Shown here: one piece after another, positions 1-12,362 of the stretch | How the letters are laid out: each line of letters begins with the position of its first letter | Numbering within the stretch: position 1 is the first letter of the stretch | From: Candidatus Kaiserbacteria bacterium | GTDB lineage: Bacteria; Patescibacteriota; Minisyncoccia; Phycocordibacterales; UBA2100 | Assembly: GCA_028286865.1 (NCBI GenBank) | Contig: JAQBQU010000008.1 | Coordinates: 1 to 48,775, forward strand | DNA: 48,775 nt | Direction of reading: 5' to 3' | Notes under the pieces: generated by a model | What the model saw: the letters and a program-made list of their open reading frames with translations, nothing else | Told to the model about the DNA's origin: nothing | Database searches by the model: none | Made by a program: the position numbers and the translations under genes

Positions 1-3000
1 CGGTCGAGAATGAGAGTGGGCCGGTGACGGAGACCGATGAGAAGCCTCCTGCGCCGTTGCCGTAGAGGATAGATGAACCTGAGGTTGCCGGTGCGTAGTC
101 GGTACCGGAGACCGCTGCGATGAACGAGCCGCCGGTTGTCGTCTTCACCAAATTGCCGGATGCGATGGATGAGACCGTGAGGTTGGTGCTCGATGCGAGA
201 GTTGAGAACAAGTTGGTCGAGGTGAGAGCGGTCGATGATGCGGTCGAGAGCGTTGTCTGGCCTGCGACGGCGAGGGTGCCGGTCGCAGTCAAGTTGCCGC
301 CGATGTATGCGCTACCCGCGACTGAAAGTTTCGCGAATGGAGAGGTGGTGCCGACGCCGAGATTGCCTGAATTTCCGCTGAGCACTGCGCCGCTTGCACC
401 TCCTACCAAAAGATTGCTGTTAACTTGTGTATTGCCCTGCGATGTAAATCCGTTAACGACCAAATTACCTGATGCATTCGAAGCTGTGGTTCCTATCTGA
501 AGGATGCCTGCGCCATTGCGGGAGACAAATATATCGCCATTGAACCCGACTGCGCCCGATGAAGAAAGGTTGGCCGTACCGCCGATATACGCATTGCCCG
601 TCGTGGTAGCGCCGCCATTTACTGTGAGTCCGCCTGTCTGCGTTCCATCACCAATTGTCGATGAGCCGGTCGCGAAGAGCGACGGGGCCTTGAAGAGCGT
701 GCCGTTGAACGTGAGCGCTGTGCCGGAGGTGATGCGCGTACCGTCGAAGTAGTTCACGCCATTGGTGACCTGGGTACCCGTCGCGGTACCGCCCTGATTG
801 ATACCAAGGATGCCGGCGATCTCAGCGGCAGAAAGCGATGTGGTCGCGACGACATTGCCTGCTGCGTCGGTCGCGAGGTAGCTGTTGGTGATGCCGCCGA
901 GCTTGAGGGAGCCGACCGCTGCAGCCTGAGCGAAGAGATTCGTCGATGACGCAGTCGTAGCGAAGAAGTTGGTGGAGGTCGCATTCGCGAGCGTGGTGTT
1001 GCCTAAGAATGAGTTCACGCCGGAGAACGTGTTGTTGTCGACGAGGTGTGTCGATGATGCCGCGGTGATTACGATATTCGAGGTGCCGTCGAAGCTCGTA
1101 CCGTTGATGGTGCGTGCGTTCTGAAGCGCAGTAGCGGTTCCGGCATTGCCGCCGATCGAGAGTGATGCGGCAGTACCGGTGAGCCCGGTGCCGGCACCGG
1201 TGAACGATGAGGCGGTGAAGACACCGACGACCGTCGAGGATGCCTGGGAAATGAATCCGCTTCCGAAGGTCTGAAGCGGCAACCAGACATTTGCGAGAGT
1301 CGTCTTCGGGATCGTGGTGGACGCGTTGATCACCGCTTCGACGCGCGCGTTGGTGAAGTACTGATTTGACCCTTCGCGGAGCGCCGAAGTGGTCGTGCCC
1401 GCGAGGTCCGCCGCAAAAAGATTCGTGGAATAGTATTTGTTCACGGTCCCCTGTGCGAGCGCGTCGGTCGTGGTGCCGGCGATGACGGATGCGACGCGAT
1501 TGTTGGTGAAGTAGAGATTACTGCCTTCGGCAAGCGCAGTGGTGGTGGTACCCGCGATAACACCCGCCACTCTATTCGTAGTGAAGTAGAGATTCGACCC
1601 TTCGGCTACGAGTGACGTCGTGTAGTCGCTACCGGTCGGGACGACGACGCCGGTGCGTCCGTTGAACGAGGTGACGCCGGAACCGCCGAGCGCGTAGTCG
1701 GTGCCCGGTACCGCCGCTACCACATTACCTGCCGCGTCGGTCTTCAACAGAGTTGATGGAGTGCCCGTGATGGCAAAGCTCGTGGTCGTCGCATTCGCGA
1801 GGGTCGTGCTGCCGTTGAAAATATTTGCGCCCGAGAATGTGTTGTTGGTCGTGGTGCCGAATGCGCTCGAGATCGTGCCTGACGTGTTCACGAGCGGATA
1901 TGCGAACGAGAGAGCGGACTGCTTATTGTTGAAGGTATTGAAGTCGGCGAATGAAAGGTAGCCGGCGGTGCCGGTCGTTGCCTGCGAGATGGTGAAGACG
2001 CCGGTCGCGGAGTTGTATGAGAGCGGGCCCGTGGCTGAGAGGCTTGTGGATGAGACTTTGTTGTTGAAGGTGGTCCAATTCGATGATGAAAGGAAGCCGT
2101 TCTGCGCGCCGGTGGCGAGCTGGCCGGCGGTGTAGTCGATGGAGATGACGCCGGAGCCGTTGTCGTTGAAGTCGTTGGTGGCGAAGGTCGCCGCGCCCTT
2201 AGTAGCGGCATCGGCGGCGGCGTTGTTGATCGAGAGTGTGCCTGTCGAGAAGCTCAGCGGACCCGATACCGAGACCGACGAGAAACCGCCTGAGCCGTTG
2301 CCGTACAAGATAGATGAGCCGGTCGTCACGGGCGCGTAATCGGTTGATGCCGCGGCGGCAACGACCTGTCCGAGCGCATTGGTCTTGAGCAGTGTCCCGG
2401 TGACGCCGGTGATCGCAAGATTGGTCGAGGTCGCGGTGCCGACGGTCGTGAGTCCGCCGATCACGCTCGAAGATGCTTGAGAAACGAATCCGCCGGAGAG
2501 CGTCGAGAGGCCTGATGTATTCAATGTGTTCGAGAGGACAGTAGCACCGGTGACGGCAAATGCACCCTGCACGATCGCCTTGCCGGTCGTCGTCGCACCG
2601 CCGCTCACGGTGAGGCCGCCGGCCTGCGTGCCATTGCCGATCGTAGAAGAGGCATACACGGCGAAGCCGCTCGTGAATGTCTGGATCTGGCTCCAGGTAT
2701 TGGCTGTAGTGGTGCCGAATGCGAGCGAGAGATTGTTACCGGAGAAAAGGATCGGGTATGAGGCAGTGATCGGCGCCTGGAAATCGGTACCGGCAACGGC
2801 AGCGGTGAAAGCGCTCGCGCCGTTGCCCTTTACGAGGCCCGTGAGCGAATTCACCCCGGTGCCGCCGCTGCCGACCGCGAGCGCGTTCGTAAGATTGAGC
2901 GAATTCGCGTTGAGCGTCGAGGTGAAGGTCGATGATGCGCTCACGATGGTACCGATCGTCGTGGTCGGAGCGAGTGCGCCGCCGACGATCGACCAGGTCG

Positions 3001-6000
3001 AATTATTGGCGAGCGCCCCGGAGTTCACGTAATCCACGCCGGCGACCGCCGGAACTACTTGGCCCAAGGCGTTGGTCTTGAGAATGGTGCCGGCCACTCC
3101 CGTGATCGCAAGGCCGGAGGTGGTCGCGGTACCGGCGACCGAGAGCGACTGTCCGGCGACCGCGGCCGGGAATGTGTAGTTGCCCGCACCGAAGGTACCG
3201 CCGGTCGTCGTGATGACGCCTGTTCCGGAATTGTATGAAATGACACCCGTGCCGGAGATGGAGTTCGCTCCGAGCTTATTGTTGAACGTCGTCCAGTCGG
3301 TCGATGAGAGATAGCCGTCGTTGGTACTGCTCGCTTGTGAGATCGAGTACGTACCGGTGGTGCTGTTGAAATTCAGCGGGCCGGCGGCAAAGAGTGATGC
3401 GCGCACGCGCGCAGGAGTGAAGTACTGATTGGCGGTACCCTCGCGCAGTGCGTCTGTCGTCGTTGCGTACCAGTTCGCGAGCGAAAGATAGCTCGTCAGC
3501 GTCGATGGCGCGACGTAATCAGTTCCCGGTGTCGCCGCAACGACCGAGCCGTTTGCATTGGCTTTCAGGATCGCGTTGGTGAGATTCGTGATAGCAAAGC
3601 TCGTGGAGGTCGCATTCGCGAGTGTCGTTGCACCATTAAATGTGTTCGTGCCCGCGAACGTGTTGTTGGTCGTGGTAGAGAACGCGGTCGAGACCGTGGT
3701 GCCCGTGACAGAGAGCGGATAGGTGAAGGCGAGGACGTCCTGCTTATTGCCGAAGGTGGTCCAATCTGCGGCCGAGAGGTACCCGCCCTGCGTGCCGTTC
3801 GCCTGCTGTATGGAGAAGGTGCCGGTCGTACTGTTGTAGAGGACCGGAGCGGTCGCAGAAAGACTGTTGAGGGACAATTTGTTATTGAATGTGGTCCAAT
3901 CGCCGGCCGAGAGATAGCCGCCTTGTGAACCGCTCGCCTGGTCGATCGCAAGATTGTTGTTCACGAACGAGAGCGGCCCCGATACGGAGCTGATGCGGTT
4001 CTGGTATGCGCTCGTCCACTCGGTGGTCGATGCGGTGAGCGGGATCGTATAGCCGGCGGTGAGCGAGATAGCGCCGGTCGACGTGCTGTATGAAAGTCCT
4101 GCGGCCGCCGATGAGAGGGCGTTGCGGGCGCGGAGATTCGTGAAATAGAGGTTGTTCGTGCCTTCGTGCAATGCATCGGTCGTTGTTGCGTACCAATCAG
4201 TGAGCGCAAGGAAATTCAGAAGGAGCGGGCCGGTCACATAATCAGTACCCGATACTGCCGGGATCACATTACCGAATGCGTCGGTCTTGAGCAGTGATGA
4301 TGTGGCGTTCGTGATCGCGAGGCTGGTGGTTGTCGCAGCGACTCCATATATAGAGCCGCCGGTGATCGCGACGCTCGTAGCTGCCTGCGTGGCGATAGAT
4401 CCGAGCCCGAGATTTTGTCGCGCGTTGAGAGCGTTGTTCGCACCGGTACCGCCGCTTATGACAGCAAGCGCTGTACCGAGCGTGAGCGAGCCGCCGATAT
4501 AGCTGCTGCCCGTTGTTGTCGCGCCTCCATATATAGTGAGGCCGCCGTTTTGCGTACCGTTGCCGAACGTGGATGATGCACTGACCAAGACACCGAGCGT
4601 CGTGGTCGGTGTGAGAGCGCCATAGCGCATCATCCAGTTCTGGTCACTGGAGGACACTGCGCCGGTCGCATAGTCGACACCCGGGATCGCAGGTACGACC
4701 TGGCCCAAGGCGTTGGTCTTGAGGATGGTGCCCGGGACATTAATGATGGCAAGATCCGATGACGTCGCCGTCCCCGAAACCTTAAAGCCACCCGTCACCG
4801 TTGAATCCGCGCCTGCAGCAAATCCGCCGGTAAATGTAGAGGCGGAATCTACGATAAGCTCTGCGGTGTTATGAGTCGCAACGAAGTTTGCAGTTCCGGA
4901 GAATGTTGGGCTCGCTGAGAACACGACCGAGCCGGGAGTTCCGGTCTCATCGGTCAGGTATGCGGCGAGCTTCGCGGATGTATTAAGTGAGGTCGCATCG
5001 AGATAATCCGATCCTGCCACTGCTGCAAACACGAATCCGTTGGCATCCGTCCTCAAAAGCGACGATGTTGCGCTCGTTATCGCGAAGTTCGTCGTGGTCG
5101 CACCATTGAGACCGATCGTGAAGTTCGGAGAGAACATATAACCGCCGTTGCCGTCTCCGATCAGGAACTGGCCGTATGTCGGAGCGGTCGAGGTGCCGGT
5201 ACCGCCGCTCGCGATGCCAAGGGCCGTATCGAGGGTAAGCGAGCTCGAAGAGGCGCCCGCCGCGAAGACCTGCAGTGCATTCCATGTATTCGCGCTTGAA
5301 AAGTCTATAGAAAGGCTCCCCGAGGAAGTAACGCTGCCCGTAAGCCCGCCGGTTCCGGAGACGCTCGTGACCGAGCCGTTGCCTCCGCCGCCTCCGCCGC
5401 CGAAGGAGGCCGGGGGGATAGTGACCGAAATGATCGGATTGCTCGCAGTGCCGGTGATGGTCACATTGCTGCTCCCGGCCTTAATACCATTGACGACATT
5501 CGACGCAAAGATGCGTCCGCCCTGCAGGTCGATATCAGCGCCCGAGGTCGTGATGCCGCCGTTGGCCGCGATGGATCCGTCAAAGACAGAAGGTCCGGCG
5601 ACGAACACGCTCCCGGCGAGCCGCGCGGTTCCGGCGACAGCGAGCGAAGTCGTTCGCACCGCACCGGCAGAAATTCCTGCCGCCGTCAGCTGATCGGAGA
5701 ATGTCGCGGCGCCGTCGACCGACAACGTCTTCTTGATAGAAAGCGGAACACCGACTTCCATGACACCCGATGTGAAATCCGGTCGCGAGACCAGGGTGTT
5801 GCCGATGACGAGTTTGGCAGAATCATTTATCTGTACCGACGAGAGCGCGGCGGAAGCAGTATCTGAAAGTACGGTCGACGTCGCCGCGGATGCTTCCGCG
5901 ACCGATGCTGCGGCGAGATTTTTCGAAGAACCGTTTCCGCCTCGTACTGCCGAGACCACGGATCCGACATCCGCGAACAAATGATGTGCGTTGGTGGAAA

Positions 6001-6514
6001 TGCTGTTCGCGATCCCCTTGAAGGTGCCCGGGTTGATCATCGCAAAAGCAGTGACCGAGAAAAGGAGCGACGTCAGTATCACCGCCGGGAAGACCATGAT
6101 CGGACTCACTACTGCAGGCTGCTGCATGGCCCGCACTTTTTTCGCGACCGGAGTGCCAACGACCGGAGTCGCAGGGAACAAATTGTTCAGGTCGTGTACG
6201 ACCGGGACGGATGCAGAGAAGGCGACGTATGTACTGATAGGAGCAGCGGGTGCGCTCGATGCACGATTGCCCTGATATTCCTTGATCCGCTGATCGCGCA
6301 ATTCCTGGGCTTGTATCTTCTTCTCGCTCTCTCGCTTTGCGATATATGAGGTGAGCTTATCCGCCTCTACATACCATGTGTGCCCGATCAAACGACCGGG
6401 CACCTTCTCTTCGCGGCACAATCGCGAGATATAGTCGGACGATAATCCGAACAATGCACCCGCCTCCTTTGAGCCGACAAATCGCTTCCCCTCAATGAGA
6501 ATTTCGTTCGTCAT
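1..6514 (-). CDS. Giant repetitive surface protein with N-terminal HTH and one TM (3' end outside window)
   Basis: One open frame runs from the ATG at 6512-6514 past base 1, at least 2171 residues; I checked the frame near 5000, 3000 and 1-40. Residues about 5-60 form an excisionase/MerR-like helix-turn-helix (DYISRLCR, then WYV). A hydrophobic helix follows near residues 140-165 (VILTSLLFSVTAFAMI), preceded by basic residues, so the rest should be outside. The ectodomain is Ser/Thr/Gly/Ala-rich with three interspersed motif types: LLKTxAxGxVxxAxxGTDY (eight copies seen, centred near 5030, 4700, 4270, 3545, 3060, 2365, 1720 and 125), GYLSxxDWTTFNNK, and EGSNxYFTNxRV. These resemble beta-rich tail-fibre-like repeats common in Parcubacteria surface proteins (family knowledge). 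Likely a cell-surface fibre or adhesin; whether the HTH binds DNA is unknown. It lacks the 6-8 nt -10 box seen elsewhere. Confidence 0.8.
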   Translation of the reverse strand, partial: MTNEILIEGKRFVGSKEAGALFGLSSDYISRLCREEKVPGRLIGHTWYVEADKLTSYIAKRESEKKIQAQELRDQRIKEYQGNRASSAPAAPISTYVAFSASVPVVHDLNNLFPATPVVGTPVAKKVRAMQQPAVVSPIMVFPAVILTSLLFSVTAFAMINPGTFKGIANSISTNAHHLFADVGSVVSAVRGGNGSSKNLAAASVAEASAATSTVLSDTASAALSSVQINDSAKLVIGNTLVSRPDFTSGVMEVGVPLSIKKTLSVDGAATFSDQLTAAGISAGAVRTTSLAVAGTARLAGSVFVAGPSVFDGSIAANGGITTSGADIDLQGGRIFASNVVNGIKAGSSNVTITGTASNPIISVTIPPASFGGGGGGGNGSVTSVSGTGGLTGSVTSSGSLSIDFSSANTWNALQVFAAGASSSSLTLDTALGIASGGTGTSTAPTYGQFLIGDGNGGYMFSPNFTIGLNGATTTNFAITSATSSLLRTDANGFVFAAVAGSDYLDATSLNTSAKLAAYLTDETGTPGSVVFSASPTFSGTANFVATHNTAELIVDSASTFTGGFAAGADSTVTGGFKVSGTATSSDLAIINVPGTILKTNALGQVVPAIPGVDYATGAVSSSDQNWMMRYGALTPTTTLGVLVSASSTFGNGTQNGGLTIYGGATTTGSSYIGGSLTLGTALAVISGGTGANNALNARQNLGLGSIATQAATSVAITGGSIYGVAATTTSLAITNATSSLLKTDAFGNVIPAVSGTDYVTGPLLLNFLALTDWYATTTDALHEGTNNLYFTNLRARNALSSAAAGLSYSTSTGAISLTAGYTIPLTASTTEWTSAYQNRISSVSGPLSFVNNNLAIDQASGSQGGYLSAGDWTTFNNKLSLNSLSATAPVLYNSTTGTFSIQQANGTQGGYLSAADWTTFGNKQDVLAFTYPLSVTGTTVSTAFSTTTNNTFAGTNTFNGATTLANATSTSFAITNLTNAILKANANGSVVAATPGTDYVAPSTLTSYLSLANWYATTTDALREGTANQYFTPARVRASLFAAGPLNFNSTTGTYSISQASSTNDGYLSSTDWTTFNNKLGANSISGTGVISYNSGTGVITTTGGTFGAGNYTFPAAVAGQSLSVAGTATTSGLAITGVAGTILKTNALGQVVPAVAGVDYVNSGALANNSTWSIVGGALAPTTTIGTIVSASSTFTSTLNANSLNLTNALAVGSGGTGVNSLTGLVKGNGASAFTAAVAGTDFQAPITASYPILFSGNNLSLAFGTTTANTWSQIQTFTSGFAVYASSTIGNGTQAGGLTVSGGATTTGKAIVQGAFAVTGATVLSNTLNTSGLSTLSGGFVSQASSSVIGGLTTVGTATSTNLAITGVTGTLLKTNALGQVVAAAASTDYAPVTTGSSILYGNGSGGFSSVSVSGPLSFSTGTLSINNAAADAATKGAATFATNDFNDNGSGVISIDYTAGQLATGAQNGFLSSSNWTTFNNKVSSTSLSATGPLSYNSATGVFTISQATTGTAGYLSFADFNTFNNKQSALSFAYPLVNTSGTISSAFGTTTNNTFSGANIFNGSTTLANATTTSFAITGTPSTLLKTDAAGNVVAAVPGTDYALGGSGVTSFNGRTGVVVPTGSDYTTSLVAEGSNLYFTTNRVAGVIAGTTTTALAEGSNLYFTNNRVASVIAGTTTDALAQGTVNKYYSTNLFAADLAGTTTSALREGSNQYFTNARVEAVINASTTIPKTTLANVWLPLQTFGSGFISQASSTVVGVFTASSFTGAGTGLTGTAASLSIGGNAGTATALQNARTINGTSFDGTSNIVITAASSTHLVDNNTFSGVNSFLGNTTLANATSTNFFATTASSTNLFAQAAAVGSLKLGGITNSYLATDAAGNVVATTSLSAAEIAGILGINQGGTATGTQVTNGVNYFDGTRITSGTALTFNGTLFKAPSLFATGSSTIGDGTQTGGLTVNGGATTTGNAYIGGTANLSSSGAVGFNGDIFVSRNGAGILQIGTTASNASGNLVVNGFTSQGNTQVNSNLLVGGASGAVLSGNSGNLGVGTTSPFAKLSVAGSAYIGGNLTATGTLAVAGQTTLSTASSTALTSTNLFSTLASSTNLTVSSIASGNLVKTTTGGSFIAAVSGTDYAPATSGSSILYGNGAGGFSSVSVTGPLSFST

Positions 6515-6952
6515 TTATGAAGTGAGTGGGGTCCAAAAAACGTATGAAGATTCGTTCATGCACGAAGTCGTATCAGCGAAATCGCTAGCGTTTGTTATGT
6601 TTTTCGTGCAAACGAACATATCAATAAGATATACATATTTTACTTCACGAAACGTACATGAAGATAAAATTTCCCCTCGTGTGGGGAGAACTATTGAAAA
6701 AAATTCCGCACGCGGAAAATATTTTATATGCACGAAAAAGCACTCGTTCTTCTAGCGGCAATTCACTACAGGGCATTTAAAACGCTCTCACGAGAACAAG
6801 TCCTGCGATCGCCCGAGGATCGCATCCACGAACATGCATTTTCTCACAGCACATCCGGATGTTGAGTTTTGGTACGGCATGTTCTCGGCATCCGAGATAT
6901 GCCTATAAAAGCTATATATTATGCGAATCTCGGATGCCCGAGAGTTGAGCTT
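6515..6952. other. Intergenic region between atpC and the giant surface gene
   Basis: 438 bases without a convincing gene. The atpC-proximal part carries a TCTCGG/CCGAGA inverted-repeat pair (6882-6944). A perfect 7-bp hairpin with a 7-nt loop lies at 6804-6824. The part from 6515 to 6780 is AT-rich and should hold the promoter of the giant surface gene. It contains four copies of a CACGAA-type motif (6560-6566, 6603-6609 inverted, 6645-6651, 6730-6736) that could be operator sites. No clear consensus -35/-10 pair was found. Confidence 0.5.
6882..6944 (-). repeat. TCTCGG/CCGAGA hairpin pair downstream of atpC
   Basis: Two arms (6882-6898 and 6927-6944) pair over about 16 bp with one bulge and a 28-nt loop. 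Each arm is itself a small palindrome (CTCGG, 3-4 nt, CCGAG). It begins about 9 bases after the atpC stop in the direction of transcription. No U-tract follows, so it is not a textbook intrinsic terminator. Similar hairpins follow gatB and secA. Confidence 0.55.
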
Positions 6953-9559
<2,607 letters not shown>

Positions 9560-9572
<13 letters not shown>

Positions 9573-11020
9573 ATTTTTTCAAAGACATCGTGTTTGGACC
9601 CCATAAGGCTCAGATATGCATCGAGCGGCATCCCTGCGCGCGCACCCGCGCGAAGCTCCTGCAGGTCCGGATCGTCTTCGATCGCTTTTCGCAGTTTTTC
9701 TTTATTGGTCACAAAAAATTCCACTTCTTTCTCTTCCAGGAAAGGTGTCAGCGTGAGCGCGACGAGCGGTACCTGCGCATCCGCAGGGATCGTGTCCCCC
9801 GGATTCTGCCGCAGTGCGTACTCGAGCATTTCGCCGAGTTTAAGCGCCGCGCGCACGTCGTCCTTCAGCTGCACGCTGAACTGCGAATATTCACGCTGCT
9901 GGCGGAATTTGCTGAGATGCAATCGCACGCGGGCCGAAAGCTGCTTTTGGGTCAGCGTCTGCGCCTGGCGACCCATACGTGTGACGGAGCGCTCTTCGTT
10001 GATGGCCGGGTAAATGCCCTGACCCTGGAGTTCCGGCACGAACATAAGGTGCCCGTCGGTACACGACATGAGGTTGGTCGGAATGATACTCGAAAAGTTC
10101 TGTGCCTCGGTCGCGACGACCGGGAGCGTTGTGATGGACCCGCCGCCGTGCTCTTTCACAAAAGTGCCGGAGCGCTCCATAAGGTGCGCCTGCTGATAGA
10201 AGAGATCTCCCGGATACGATTCTCTGCCCGGCAAGCGCTCTTCAAGGAGTGCAATTTCGCGCAGGTATTTCGCGTGCGCATCCAGGTCGTCGAGAATGAC
10301 GAGCACGTCTTTGCCCTGCTTCTGAAAATGCTCCGCGATCGCGAAGCCGACCGAGGGTGCTATCGCAATACGCGACGGCAGCTGGTCGGAAAGCGCAGCG
10401 ATGATCATCACTTTGGCACCTTCTTTACCGGTGAGTATCTCGCGCGAGACGCGCCCGAGCTCGCTCACGGATTTGCCGATGAGCACGTAGATGCTCACGA
10501 AATCCGCCGCTTTCTGGTGCCGCACGACGTCGATCAAAAAAGATGACTTACCCGCATGATCGCCGCCGAATATGAGCTGACGCTGACCGGTCGCAATGGG
10601 AAGCAGCGTGTCCACCAGGGTACACCCCGTGTAGAGCTGGTCTTTGACCGGAACGCGCAGCTCGATGCCGGGTGCATCCGCATCAAGAACGAGCGGGATA
10701 TCACCTACGGGAAATGACTTCCCCCCGTCGATCGGTTCGCCGAGCGAATTGATGACACGACCGAATAGATGATCGCCGAGGGCGAGCAGGTACGGCTCGC
10801 GCGGCAGCATGTATCGCGTGCCGGCGCGCACATAGACCGGATCAAGTGCTAACGCCATCACGTATGAATCCGAGAGCGACTGCACGAGTGCGCGATTGCC
10901 GTCCTTATCGACGATGATGTCGTTGATCTTCGCCGACGGTAGCCCTTCCACGAAGAATACGTACCGCTTCGCGCGGGTAACGAATCCGATCTCACGGGCT
11001 GTGGTGAGATCCGCCATCAT
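9560..11020 (-). CDS. atpA: F1Fo ATP synthase subunit alpha
   Basis: 486 residues, slightly shorter than usual. It forms the alpha3beta3 hexamer with beta and binds non-catalytic nucleotide. The P-loop is GGDHAGKSSFL, replacing the common GDRQTGKT but still fitting GxxxxGKS. The Arg-finger segment ERSVTRMGRQAQ is present (usually SVSRVG). GHLMFVPELQGQGIYPAIN matches the alpha DGQI-type loop. Its ATG overlaps the atpH stop (CTATGATG). It is divergent in the nucleotide site, as tolerated in a non-catalytic subunit, and the Arg finger is intact. Confidence 0.93.
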
Positions 11021-11535
11021 AGCTTTTGTACCAACGACAGTATCGCGGCGCGCTGCTTGTCGGCGAAGTATGAGAATGAAAAGTCATGGAACGTATTTTT
11101 GTATACGAAAGCGCACCCGCCGACGGCTTCGGGATCGATCTTGATATCGAGCAGGATATCCGGCTGCACTTGGGCACGGCACCATTCCCCGATGCGCTCT
11201 ATCTGCGAGAGCGCAAAATGCACCGGAATGTAAAGCGTCAATTTCGGCAATGAAGCCGCGAGAGACTTGAGCAGCTTGATGCGCTCGTACACATTTTTCT
11301 CCGTATAGAGATCAAGAACAGCGTCCCCCCATGCCGCTACCGCATGTGCATGCTGCACAGTTTCCGGGTCGCCTTGAGCGTAGAATGAGACGATCAGCTC
11401 CGCGCGCGACCCCGTTTTTGGCGTCGTTCCGAAAAAGAAATGCTCGAGAAAGGTCTGCAGAATATCCGCGCGCCGATGCAGATCGGATATGCAGAACGTA
11501 TTTTTCAGCACTGACGGAGGGATCACGTGTTCCAT
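11017..11535 (-). CDS. atpH: F1Fo ATP synthase subunit delta
   Basis: 172 residues. The delta subunit links the b-subunit stator stalk to the top of F1. The C-terminal signature is recognisable: IDPEAVGGCAFVYKN then a short strand and a final helix, corresponding to the GG-V-D-S-R-L pattern of the family. The N-terminal helical bundle is highly divergent. It starts 2 bases after the atpF stop and ends overlapping the atpA start. The call relies on gene order (b-delta-alpha-gamma-beta-epsilon) together with the C-terminal motif. Confidence 0.82.
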   Translation of the reverse strand: MEHVIPPSVLKNTFCISDLHRRADILQTFLEHFFFGTTPKTGSRAELIVSFYAQGDPETVQHAHAVAAWGDAVLDLYTEKNVYERIKLLKSLAASLPKLTLYIPVHFALSQIERIGEWCRAQVQPDILLDIKIDPEAVGGCAFVYKNTFHDFSFSYFADKQRAAILSLVQKL

Positions 11536-11537
11536 AA

Positions 11538-12323
11538 TCAGATTATTCCCGCGGTGCGGGCTTCCTTGAGCGCATTGTCGACAAGCTCGGCGTGCTCATC
11601 CGGAGTGAGCGTCTTTCGCAGGACGACCTTGGAGGTCTCGGTGATGAGGTCCGCCATATGTTCATCCACCAGGCGCTTTCTCGCCTTCTGATATTCCGCC
11701 ACTTCGGCCTGAGCGGCCGCGAGCAGTTGGTCGATGCGTTCATCAATGCGCTTCTCACCCTTCCCCGAGACATCGTCGAAGGCTTTTTTGAAGCTCTCAG
11801 CCAGCGTGTGCGTACTTTCTTCCATGCCGCGGCGCATGTCGGCCATCTCTGCCTGACTTTGTTTGAAAAAATTATCGAGTTCCTGCTGCACGCGCTCCAT
11901 ACGCGTCTTGAGCTCCGCTCCCTGCGCCTCGATCTCGTGCGCGATGCTGATCGACAGTTCCGCTTGTGCGCTGTGTGCTTTCTCGCTGCTCTCGGTCATT
12001 GAATGCTTTGCTGCCGTCGCAAGCTCTTCCAGAGACTTCTGGTACGTCTGTGCGTGCGCCTCGATGTCGACTCGCTGTTTTTCGATCAGTGCGGATACGG
12101 ACTGCTGCGCCTGAGCCATCATCGTACGCGCCGCCTCATGCGCCTCATTGACGATGTGATCCGCTTCGGCCTGGGATTGCGAGCGCGCATATTCGTAGAG
12201 CGGCTGAGTGAGCCGTTGCACGCGCATCCCCGTTATCACCTGGAGCACGAGGAGGACGATGAGCCCGATGACAAGACCGAGAGCCAGAGCGATGACGGTC
12301 GCGGCAGATAGTGAAGTGATCAT
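11538..12323 (-). CDS. atpF: F1Fo ATP synthase subunit b, elongated
   Basis: 261 residues, about 100 longer than a typical b subunit. A single N-terminal TM helix (about residues 8-30, VIALALGLVIGLIVLLVLQV) anchors a very long Ala/Glu/Gln-rich coiled coil. The C-terminus SKVVLRKTLTPDEHAELV matches the delta-binding end of b subunits. The insertion lies in the middle of the coil. A longer peripheral stalk would be expected to span more than the usual distance, or to be bent. It is first of the operon, 39 bases after the end of the HTH-TM gene. No SD or close -10 box is visible at its ATG. Confidence 0.88.
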   Translation of the reverse strand: MITSLSAATVIALALGLVIGLIVLLVLQVITGMRVQRLTQPLYEYARSQSQAEADHIVNEAHEAARTMMAQAQQSVSALIEKQRVDIEAHAQTYQKSLEELATAAKHSMTESSEKAHSAQAELSISIAHEIEAQGAELKTRMERVQQELDNFFKQSQAEMADMRRGMEESTHTLAESFKKAFDDVSGKGEKRIDERIDQLLAAAQAEVAEYQKARKRLVDEHMADLITETSKVVLRKTLTPDEHAELVDNALKEARTAGII

Positions 12324-12362
12324 AATAATTTATATTCGAGTAATAATAACGTTATTTTTTGC

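Noticed and set aside
120..6349. Many plus-strand and off-frame ORFs across the giant surface gene
   Set aside because: They are antisense shadows of one continuous minus frame with a repeat pattern; they are Pro/Val/Ala-rich and lack start signals.
6495..6755. 86-codon plus-strand ORF and 72-codon minus ORF in the AT-rich gap
   Set aside because: No family resemblance, no promoter or SD, and low-complexity AT-rich composition; treated as the promoter region of the giant gene.
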